Source of the DNA: Pseudomonadota bacterium | GTDB taxonomy: Bacteria > Myxococcota_A > UBA9160 > SZUA-336 | DNA: 56,300 bases | NCBI GenBank assembly: GCA_021295775.1 | Contig: JAGWBS010000039.1 | Location: 7,461-63,760, forward strand | Direction of reading: 5' to 3' | In this document: positions 1-6,884 of the stretch, in pieces | Layout of the letters: each line of letters begins with the position of its first letter | How positions within the stretch are numbered: position 1 is the first letter of the stretch | The notes under the pieces: model-generated | The model's database searches: none | Told to the model about the DNA's origin: nothing | The model's input: the letters and a program-made list of their open reading frames with translations, nothing else | Made by a program: the position numbers and the translations under genes

Positions 1-342
1 GTGAACTTCGGCTGGGTGCCGTTCTGGCTGCAGACCATGGACGGCGAGTACGAACTGCAGCAGGCGTGGTCGGAGATGGAGATCGACGCGCCGCCCTCGA
101 GCTTCGTCGGAAAGAACGTCTTCACCACCGGCCTCGACGACCACGTCGGCTACGCCCTGATCAAGGCCGGCTCTCCCCGGCTGGCGGACATGACCATGTT
201 CTCCAACGACTACCCGCACAGCGTCACGCTCTGGCCCGAGTCCCGCCGGCACATCGCCGAGCTGACCGACGGCATGGATGCCCGGGACAAGCGCAAGGTC
301 CTGGCCGGCAACGCCGCCCGGGTCTACGGTTTCGAGGCCTAG
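1..342 (+). CDS. Amidohydrolase-family protein, C-terminal part
   Basis: This is the 3' end of a metal-dependent amidohydrolase (amidohydrolase-2, TIM-barrel) gene that begins before the window; the GTG at position 1 is probably not its start. The visible 113 residues contain the late-barrel motif SNDYPHSVTLWPES, matching the SDYPH motif whose Asp is the usual metal or catalytic residue, and they end with the family's typical tail GNAARVYGFEA. The gene at 47281-48459 encodes the same family with the equivalent motifs SDYPHAEGTWP and GNAARVYDF. In this family these enzymes hydrolyse or decarboxylate aromatic and cyclic substrates. The substrate is unknown. It is followed by a convergent P450 gene. 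Confidence 0.85.
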   Translation: MNFGWVPFWLQTMDGEYELQQAWSEMEIDAPPSSFVGKNVFTTGLDDHVGYALIKAGSPRLADMTMFSNDYPHSVTLWPESRRHIAELTDGMDARDKRKVLAGNAARVYGFEA

Positions 343-418
343 AGCGGGCCCGGGGTCGAAGGACCGCTGCCGAGCCGAGCGCTTCGCCTGACGCCGGGAG
401 CTTCGCCGCGCGTGACGC

Positions 419-1663
419 CTACCAGCGCAGCGGCAGGCTTTCCAGGCCGCGGAGCAGCAGGGTGGGGCGGAATTCCGCGGTCTCGCTGGCCAGTTCCAGG
501 TCGGGGAGGCGCCGCGCCAGCGTGCCGATGGCGGTCTGCAGCTCGCAGCGCGCCAGGGACATGCCCAGGCAGACGTAGTTGCCCAGCCCGAAACCGAGGT
601 GGCCGACGTCGGAGCGGGTGATGTCCAGGCGGTCGGGCTCGGGGTAGCGGGCCGGATCGCGGTTGGCGGCGCCGTTGACCAGGATGCACATCTCGCCGGC
701 GGGGATGGAGATCCCGTCCAGCTCGATGTCCGAGGGGCCGACCCGCTGGCTGATCTGCACCGAGGTGTCGTAGCGGATCAGCTCCTCCACCGTGTTGGTG
801 ATCAGCCGCGGCTCGCTCCTCAGCAGGTCCCATTGGTCGCGGTGGATCAGCAGCGCGCGCACGCCCATGCTGGTCAGGTCCGCGGTGGTGTTGTGGCCCG
901 CCTGCAGCAGGATCACGCAGGTGGCGACGATCTCGCGGTCGGTCAGCGCGCCCCGTTCGTCTTCGAGTCCGATCAGCGCGCTCATCAGGTCGTCGTCCGG
1001 GCTGGCGCGGCGCTTGGAAATCAGCTCGCCGAAGTAGGACTCGAACCCGTCCGAGGCGTCCTCGCCGTTGCGGATCACCTCGTCGTCGAGCGCGGCGACG
1101 TCCCCACGGCGCGCGAAATCGTGCGCCCAGGTCATGAAGTGCGCCACGTCCTCGTGCGGGAGGCCGAGCATCCCGCAGATCACGCGGATCGGCAGCGGGT
1201 AGGCGAAGTCGTTGACCAGGTCCATCCGGCCGCGGTCCACGACCTCGTCGAGCAGGTCGTCGACCACCCGCTGCACCAGCGGACGCTTCTTCTCGATCGC
1301 CGCGGGCGTGAAGGTCCGGGAGACCAGCCCGCGAATGCGGTCGTGGTCGGGCCGGTCCAGGTAGAGCAGCAGGCGCTTCATCATCTCGAAGAATTTCGCG
1401 CCGGAGGGACCGGAGTCGAAGATGTCCACGTTGCGGCTGTCGCTGAGCATGCGCAGATTGCGCAGCACCGCGTGGACCGCGCCGTGGCTGGTGACGAACC
1501 AGCCCCGCTCCAGGCTGAACTGCTCGGTGGGGTGGATCGGCGCGATTTCGCGCATCCGGTGGTAGTAGGGGTAGAGTTCGCCGCGCCGGGCCGGGTCCAG
1601 GATGACGCCCAGGATCTCTTCGGGATCGGAAAGGTCGGCCGGGTTGGGGTGAGGTGTCGACAC
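419..1663 (-). CDS. Cytochrome P450 with altered I-helix and heme motifs
   Basis: A soluble bacterial P450 of 414 residues, normal length for the superfamily. The start is GTG, preceded by GGAGGGAG a few bases upstream. The I-helix reads LLQAGHNTTADL around residue 256, the K-helix ExxR is in EELIRYD, and the heme loop is GFGLGNYVCLG with the Cys ligand around residue 366. Two departures are visible. The I-helix acid of AGx(D/E)T is Asn, and the His/Arg usually two residues before the Cys ligand is Tyr. The fold is complete, so it is probably a working oxygenase or an unusual P450. Its 5' side faces a co-directional alpha/beta hydrolase gene 57 bp upstream, likely the same transcript. Confidence 0.95.
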   Translation of the reverse strand: MSTPHPNPADLSDPEEILGVILDPARRGELYPYYHRMREIAPIHPTEQFSLERGWFVTSHGAVHAVLRNLRMLSDSRNVDIFDSGPSGAKFFEMMKRLLLYLDRPDHDRIRGLVSRTFTPAAIEKKRPLVQRVVDDLLDEVVDRGRMDLVNDFAYPLPIRVICGMLGLPHEDVAHFMTWAHDFARRGDVAALDDEVIRNGEDASDGFESYFGELISKRRASPDDDLMSALIGLEDERGALTDREIVATCVILLQAGHNTTADLTSMGVRALLIHRDQWDLLRSEPRLITNTVEELIRYDTSVQISQRVGPSDIELDGISIPAGEMCILVNGAANRDPARYPEPDRLDITRSDVGHLGFGLGNYVCLGMSLARCELQTAIGTLARRLPDLELASETAEFRPTLLLRGLESLPLRW

Positions 1664-1720
1664 GGCGCTCCCTCCGCTGGCGGGTTTTCAGTATATCCCC
1701 GGCCCCGAGGCGCGATTCGC

Positions 1721-2629
1721 TCAGTCCGAGCCGGCGAACTCGTCCAGGATCCGCGCCAGCTCCAGCGGGCGGTCTCCCTGCACGCTATGCCCCGCGCCCT
1801 CGACCACTTCCACCCGCGCCCCCGGCTGGCGGCGCAGGACCTCGGCCACGTCCGCGTCGTCGACCACCGGCGACAGGCTGCCGCGCACCAGCAGCAGCGG
1901 CGCGGCGATGCGGGAGACGTCGTCCCACAGGCCTCCGAACTGGACTTCGGCCGGGCGCGCGGAGGACTCACTTTCGGGCGAGGCCCAGCGCCGGTCGTAG
2001 CGCCAGGTCCAGCGGCCGTCGGGCAGCGGCTTGGCGTTATGGATCACGCCGCGCCGCAGCGACGCCTCGCTGCGCGTGGGGTTGTGCTCGACGGTGCGCG
2101 CCAGGATCGCCTCGAAGCTCTCGAAGTACTCCGGACCGCGCACGAAATTGATGATCGCGCGGGCCTTGTCCGCGTCGACGCCCGGGGTGACGTCGATCAG
2201 CGCGAGCCTGGACACCCGTTCGGGATGGCGCGCGGCGAGCGCGCACGAGGTCAGGCCGCCGAGCGACATGCCCACCAGCGCGCGCGCCTCCGGCGCCAGC
2301 TCGCGGATGGCGGCGGCGACGGCGGCGGCGTTGGTCACCGGGCCGTAGTCCTTGTCGTCGCGCCAGTCGGAGTGGCCGTGGCCCGGCAGGTCGACGGCCA
2401 CCAGCGGCCGATCGATGGCCAGGGCCAGCGTGTCCCAGGTGTGGGCGTTCTGGGAGCCGCCGTGCAGCAGGACCAGCTCCGCGGGCCGATCGCCCCAGAC
2501 CAGGGCGCTGACCCGCTGGCCGGGGGCGACCTCCACCGAGCGCCGCTCGACCGCGGGCGTCCCGGACCAGGGAAGACCGAACTCCTCGGCGTTCTCGGAC
2601 AGCAGCGCGAACTCGTCGTAGTCGCTCAT
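1721..2629 (-). CDS. Alpha/beta hydrolase
   Basis: A 302-residue alpha/beta-hydrolase-fold protein. The oxyanion-hole motif LLHGGSQNAHTW is near residue 55, the nucleophile elbow is GMSLGG with the catalytic Ser near residue 130, and the late motif VEGAGHSVQGDRP supplies the catalytic His. It has no signal peptide, so it is cytoplasmic. It could hydrolyse an ester, lactone or C-C bond. It lies directly upstream of the P450 gene on the same strand, and its start is back-to-back with the + strand CoA-ligase operon, so the interval 2630-2744 should hold divergent promoters. The substrate is not determined. Confidence 0.9.
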   Translation of the reverse strand: MSDYDEFALLSENAEEFGLPWSGTPAVERRSVEVAPGQRVSALVWGDRPAELVLLHGGSQNAHTWDTLALAIDRPLVAVDLPGHGHSDWRDDKDYGPVTNAAAVAAAIRELAPEARALVGMSLGGLTSCALAARHPERVSRLALIDVTPGVDADKARAIINFVRGPEYFESFEAILARTVEHNPTRSEASLRRGVIHNAKPLPDGRWTWRYDRRWASPESESSARPAEVQFGGLWDDVSRIAAPLLLVRGSLSPVVDDADVAEVLRRQPGARVEVVEGAGHSVQGDRPLELARILDEFAGSD

Positions 2630-2744
2630 GGCTCGATGCTACTTCGGGGCCGGGATCGAGCGCCAACCCGGTCGGCGCGCCGGTCGAGCGTCGCGCGGGG
2701 GCCATGCTATGCTCCCGCCGCTTTTCGTCGGAGGAGCGCACTTT

Positions 2745-3056
2745 ATGGGTCAGTTGAAGGCAGGATCGCGGCTCCGCAGCGCCGTGTGCGACACCGAGGT
2801 CATGGTCGTGGCCGCCCCCGCGGCGGAGGTGGAGCTCAGCTGCGGCGGCGCCGCCATGCTGGAAATCGCAGCGGCGCGGTCGGGGGACGGCGCGCCCGCG
2901 CCGGACGCGGCCGAGGGGACGCAGCTCGGCAAGCGCTACGTGAACGAGGCGGGAGACCTCGAGATCCTGTGCACCAAGCCGGGCCAGGGCTCGCTGGGTG
3001 TCGCCGGGGCGCTTCTGACGGTCAAGGAGGCCAAGCCGCTTCCCGCATCGGACTGA
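2745..3056 (+). CDS. Small conserved-type protein upstream of acyl-CoA ligase
   Basis: A 103-residue protein starting MGQLKAGSRLRS. The ATG at 2745 was chosen because GGAGGA at 2730-2735 lies at good spacing and the upstream extension is low-complexity. It contains three cysteines, in VCDTE, LSCGGA and ILCTKPGQGS. No enzyme motif, signal peptide or membrane segment is visible. Its stop is 3 bp before the ATG of the acyl-CoA ligase, so the two are almost certainly co-translated. Small proteins of this kind next to FadD-type ligases occur in actinobacteria as far as I recall, but I cannot assign a function. Confidence 0.8.
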   Translation: MGQLKAGSRLRSAVCDTEVMVVAAPAAEVELSCGGAAMLEIAAARSGDGAPAPDAAEGTQLGKRYVNEAGDLEILCTKPGQGSLGVAGALLTVKEAKPLPASD

Positions 3057-3059
3057 CCG

Positions 3060-4556
3060 ATGAACCTGATGATGCTGCTCGAGATGGCCTCCCAGGGCTT
3101 TGCCGACCGGGGGGCCGTCCAGAACGGAGACCAGCGCCTGAGCTACGCGGAGCTCTTCTCCGCGGCCGGCGGAGCGGCCGGGATCGCCCGCGAGGCGGGG
3201 GTCGAGAAGCTGGCCGTGCTGGACGTGAGCAGCCTGGCGGTTCCGGTGGGACTGTTCGGTGCCGCCTGGTCGGGCAAGCCCTTCGTGCCGCTCAACTACC
3301 GCCTGACGGACGCCGAGCTGGAGAGTCTCGCCAGCCAGATTGCGCCCTCGCTGCTGGTCACCAGCCGCGACCGCGTCGGCAGCCTGTCCAAGCTCCCCGA
3401 CACGCAGGTGATGGAACGGGACGAGTTCCTGGAGCGCGCCCTCGGCGCGGAGACGCCGACCGCCGACTGGTCGATGGACCCGGACGAGATCGCGATCCTG
3501 CTTTTCACCAGCGGCACGACCGGCGCCCCCAAGGCGGCGGTGCTGCGCCACAAGCACCTGGTGGCCTACATCCTGGGCTCGGTGGAGTTCGCGGGCGCCG
3601 CCGAGGAGGACGCCGCGCTGGTGAGCGTGCCTCCCTACCACGTCGCGGGCATGTCGGCGATCTGCAGCTCGGTCTACGCGGGCCGCCGCATCGTCCAGCT
3701 CCCCAGCTTCGACCCCGACGAGTGGCTGCGGCTGGCGCGCGAAGAGGGCGTCAGCAACGCCTTCGTGGTTCCCACCATGCTGTCCCGCATCGTCGACTCG
3801 ATCGGCGAGGGCGCCGAGGCCGGGCTTCCGGGGCTGCGGGCGGTCTCCTACGGCGGGGGCAAGATGCCCCTGCCGGTGATCGCGCGCGCGATGCGCGCGT
3901 TCCCCGACACGAACTTCACCAACGCCTACGGACTGACCGAAACCAGTTCCACGATCACGGTGCTGGGTCCCGAGGACCACCGGGTCGCCGCCGCCAGCGA
4001 CGACGAGGCGGTCCGCCGGCGGCTCACCTCGGTGGGCCAGGCGCTGCCGACGGTCGAGATCGAGATCCGCGACGAGAACGGCGCCAAGCTGGGTCCGGGG
4101 GAGCGCGGCGAGATCTACGTGCGTGGCGAGCAGGTCTCGGGCGAGTACCTGGGACGCGGTTCGAGCGTGCTGAACGACGGCTTCTTCCCGACCCGCGACG
4201 CGGGTTCGATGGACGCGGAGGGCTACCTGTTCATCGAGGGCCGCGCCGACGACGTGATCGTGCGCGGCGGCGAGAACATGTCGCCCGGCGAGATCGAAGA
4301 CGTGCTGCTGGAGCATCCGGCGGTGGCGGACGCGGGCGTGGTGGGCGTTCCCGACGAGGAGTGGGGCGAAGCGGTCGCCGCCGCGGTCGTGCTGAAGGAC
4401 GGGCAGGACGCGTCCAGCCAAGACCTCCAGGTCTGGGTGCGCGAGCGACTGCGCTCTTCGCGCACCCCGCAGCGGATCGAGTTCCGCGGCGAGCTGCCCT
4501 ACAACGAGACCGGCAAGCTGCTGCGCCGCGTCCTGCGCACCGAGCTGGCGAGCTGA
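3060..4556 (+). CDS. AMP-dependent acyl-CoA synthetase / ligase
   Basis: A 498-residue member of the ANL adenylating superfamily. It activates a carboxylic acid with ATP and transfers it to CoA. Visible motifs are the P-loop LLFTSGTTGAPKAA around residue 150, the A5 motif NAYGLTETSS around residue 286, the ATP-binding region FIEGRADDVIVRGGENMSPGEIE around residue 395, and the C-terminal catalytic Lys region YNETGKLLRR. The length is typical of a medium- or aryl/short-chain ligase. It follows a 103-residue protein by 3 bp and precedes a crotonase gene by 68 bp, which suggests an operon feeding CoA esters into beta-oxidation-like steps. The acid substrate is unknown. Confidence 0.95.
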   Translation: MNLMMLLEMASQGFADRGAVQNGDQRLSYAELFSAAGGAAGIAREAGVEKLAVLDVSSLAVPVGLFGAAWSGKPFVPLNYRLTDAELESLASQIAPSLLVTSRDRVGSLSKLPDTQVMERDEFLERALGAETPTADWSMDPDEIAILLFTSGTTGAPKAAVLRHKHLVAYILGSVEFAGAAEEDAALVSVPPYHVAGMSAICSSVYAGRRIVQLPSFDPDEWLRLAREEGVSNAFVVPTMLSRIVDSIGEGAEAGLPGLRAVSYGGGKMPLPVIARAMRAFPDTNFTNAYGLTETSSTITVLGPEDHRVAAASDDEAVRRRLTSVGQALPTVEIEIRDENGAKLGPGERGEIYVRGEQVSGEYLGRGSSVLNDGFFPTRDAGSMDAEGYLFIEGRADDVIVRGGENMSPGEIEDVLLEHPAVADAGVVGVPDEEWGEAVAAAVVLKDGQDASSQDLQVWVRERLRSSRTPQRIEFRGELPYNETGKLLRRVLRTELAS

Positions 4557-4624
4557 AGCGGGACCCGCGGGGCGCTTGTTCCGCTGTCGGGCCGAGCGGG
4601 GTTCGGGCTAAGCTGCGGTCCTCG

Positions 4625-5647
4625 ATGGCGACGCACGCGGGGAAGATCTGCGGGGTAGCCGAGGCGGCGGCGCGCCTGCGTTCGCCCTTCGCCCACGAGG
4701 AGTTCTCTCCGCTCCTGGGCGAGACCCCGCTGATCGTCGATCTCGCGCAAGCCGCTCCCGGCCTCTCCGGGGCCGAGACATCGGCCTTCGCGTCCGCGCT
4801 GTCCACGCTCCCGTGCCCGACGATCGGCTGGACCGACCGCGCAGGCGCGGCCGCCGCGCCGTTGAGCGAGCACTTCGATCTGCTGCTCGACGACGACTCG
4901 GACCTGGAGACGGTACTGGGCTGGGTCGAGCGTCGGCCGCTGGCCTCGATGGCGGCCGCGCAGCTCATGCGCCACTCCCAGGACGCCGACCTGCACGAGG
5001 CGCTGATCGCCGAGTCGCTGGTCTATTCCACCTTGCAGAGCGGGCCCGAGTTCGCCGCCTGGCTGGCCGGGCGCGGCGCGCCGCGCACCCGTCCGTCCAA
5101 CCCGGAGCCCGCGGTGCTGGTGGAGCGCGACGGCGACCGCCTGGCGCTGACATTCAACCGCCCCGAGAAGCGCAACGCCTTTTCGGCGCAGATGCGCGAT
5201 GCCCTGGCCGAGGGCCTGCGGATCGCACAGGCCGACGAGTCGCTGCAGGTCGTGCTGAGGGGCGCGGGCGACGCGTTCTGCAGCGGCGGAGACCTGGACG
5301 AGTTCGGCACGGTTCCCGACCCCGCCACCGCGCACGCGATCCGCTCGACCCGCAACGCGGGCCGCATCCTGTCCTCGATCGCGCCGCGCGTGCGGGTGGA
5401 ACTGCACGGCGCCTGCGTCGGGGCCGGGATCGAACTGCCGGCCTTCGCCGGCCGCGTGGCCGCCCGCCCGGACGCCTTCTTCCAACTCCCCGAAGTCTCG
5501 CTGGGTCTGGTTCCGGGGGCCGGCGGCACGGCCAGCCTGCCGCGCCGCATCGGCCGCCAGCGCACCCTCTACATGGCGCTGACGGGCCACCGGATCGACG
5601 CGCCCACGGCCCTCGCCTGGGGGCTGGTCGACGAGCTGTCGGACTGA
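4625..5647 (+). CDS. Crotonase-fold protein with N-terminal extension
   Basis: A 340-residue enoyl-CoA hydratase/isomerase-family protein. The ATG at 4625 is the first good start after the ligase stop. The crotonase core begins only at about residue 160 (RLALTFNRPEKRNAFS), followed by the oxyanion loop GDAFCSGGDLDEFG and the second oxyanion and catalytic region HGACVGAGIELPAFAG...PEVSLGLVPGAGG. The protein ends abruptly at WGLVDELSD, lacking the roughly 60-residue helical tail that normally follows. A segment resembling that tail, with PLASMAAAQLMR and AESLVYSTLQSGPEF, sits instead before the core at about residues 100-155. The exact reaction is unknown. It overlaps nothing and ends 13 bp from a convergent CoA-transferase. 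Confidence 0.9.
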   Translation: MATHAGKICGVAEAAARLRSPFAHEEFSPLLGETPLIVDLAQAAPGLSGAETSAFASALSTLPCPTIGWTDRAGAAAAPLSEHFDLLLDDDSDLETVLGWVERRPLASMAAAQLMRHSQDADLHEALIAESLVYSTLQSGPEFAAWLAGRGAPRTRPSNPEPAVLVERDGDRLALTFNRPEKRNAFSAQMRDALAEGLRIAQADESLQVVLRGAGDAFCSGGDLDEFGTVPDPATAHAIRSTRNAGRILSSIAPRVRVELHGACVGAGIELPAFAGRVAARPDAFFQLPEVSLGLVPGAGGTASLPRRIGRQRTLYMALTGHRIDAPTALAWGLVDELSD

Positions 5648-5660
5648 TCTTCGGCGGGGA

Positions 5661-6866
5661 TCAGTCCACCACGCCGCGCTGGCGCAGCGCGTCGATCTGG
5701 GCCTCGTCCCGGCCCAGCTCGCGCAGGACTTCTTCGCTGTGCTGCCCGAGGTCCGGGGCCATCCAGCGCGGCTCGCAGCGCGTGCGTCCGAAGTCGACCG
5801 GCGTGTTGGGCAGGGTGGTGGTCGAGTCTCCGTCGGGGACCTCGATCAGTCCGCCCGCAGCGCGCACCTGCGGGTCGCTGACGACCTCTTCGACGCTCTG
5901 AACGGGAGCCCAGAAGAAGTCTTCCAGGCCGTCGAAGATCCCGGCCCATTCCGCCAGCGGCCGGGTGGCGAAGATCGCGTCGAGCTGTCCGATCAGTTCC
6001 GTGGCGTTCTGGGCGCGCGCGCCGGGGGTCGAAAAGCGCTCGTCGGTCTGCCACTCCGGGTGGCCGACGGCCTCGGTCAGGGGCGGCCAGTGGCGCTCGG
6101 CCTCCAGGCCGACGATCCAGAAGCGCTTTCCGTCTCCCGCCACGTAGTTGTTGACGGTCGGGTTGCCCATGTTCGCGCGGTGGCCCGGCTGCATGGAGAC
6201 GCCCAGGCGGCAGGTCACGGCCAGGTCGAAACTGATGGTGTAGATGCCCTGGCGCAGCAGGGAGGTCGAGACGAGCTGACCCTTGCCGCTCTTTTCGCGT
6301 TCGTACAGCGCCGCGGAGATCGCGGCCGCGGTCGACAGGCCCGCCCCGTGGTCGCCCATTCCGCCGCGCTGGAAGGGCGGGTCGGCGTCGCGAGGGGTGA
6401 GCGCCCAGGCGATGCCGGAGCGCGCCCAGAAGGCGGCGATGTCGTAGGCGGGCTTGTCGGAGTCCGGACCGTCCAGCCCGTAGCCGGTAAGCGACGCGTA
6501 GATCAGCCGCGGGTTGCGCTGCATCAGCGCCTCGGGGCCGAGGCCCAGACGCTCGAGCGCGGAGCTGCGGATGTTGGACAGGAAGACGTCCGCGCCGTCG
6601 ATCAGCTCCAGCGCCAGCGCGCGGCCCTCTTCGCTCGACAGGTCGAGCGCGATGCTGCGCTTGCTGCGGTTGTCCATCTCGAACGGCGGGTTGAAGGGCA
6701 GGTCGCCGCCCAGGATCTTGGCGAAGCTCCGCGCGGGGTCGCCGGAGCCCGGCGGTTCGATCTTGACTACGTCCGCGCCCCAGTCGGCCAGGATGCCCCC
6801 GCCCGCGGGACCGGCCACCCAGACCCCGAGTTCCACCACCCGCACGTCCTGCATCGGTCCAGGCAT
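5661..6866 (-). CDS. CaiB/BaiF family CoA-transferase
   Basis: A 401-residue class III CoA-transferase, which moves CoA between acyl-CoA and a free acid through an aspartyl-CoA thioester. The N-terminal Rossmann-like part shows VVELGVWVAGPAGGGILADWGADVVKIE. The loop GGMGDHGAGLS around residue 170 supplies the likely catalytic Asp, and the family motif GLVST..LL follows. GGAG lies just upstream of the ATG. It is the last gene of a - strand run (SRPBCC protein, acyl-CoA dehydrogenase, tandem CoA-transferase, this gene) with gaps of 13-23 bp. The context suggests that it activates or de-activates the substrate processed by the dehydrogenase. Confidence 0.93.
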   Translation of the reverse strand: MPGPMQDVRVVELGVWVAGPAGGGILADWGADVVKIEPPGSGDPARSFAKILGGDLPFNPPFEMDNRSKRSIALDLSSEEGRALALELIDGADVFLSNIRSSALERLGLGPEALMQRNPRLIYASLTGYGLDGPDSDKPAYDIAAFWARSGIAWALTPRDADPPFQRGGMGDHGAGLSTAAAISAALYEREKSGKGQLVSTSLLRQGIYTISFDLAVTCRLGVSMQPGHRANMGNPTVNNYVAGDGKRFWIVGLEAERHWPPLTEAVGHPEWQTDERFSTPGARAQNATELIGQLDAIFATRPLAEWAGIFDGLEDFFWAPVQSVEEVVSDPQVRAAGGLIEVPDGDSTTTLPNTPVDFGRTRCEPRWMAPDLGQHSEEVLRELGRDEAQIDALRQRGVVD

Positions 6867-6884
6867 CGCTCGCTCCGTTGCTGG

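Noticed and set aside
599-4624. Long + strand open frame leading into the crotonase
   Set aside because: This part is antisense to the P450 and hydrolase and out of frame with the CoA ligase; only the part after 4625 is protein-like.
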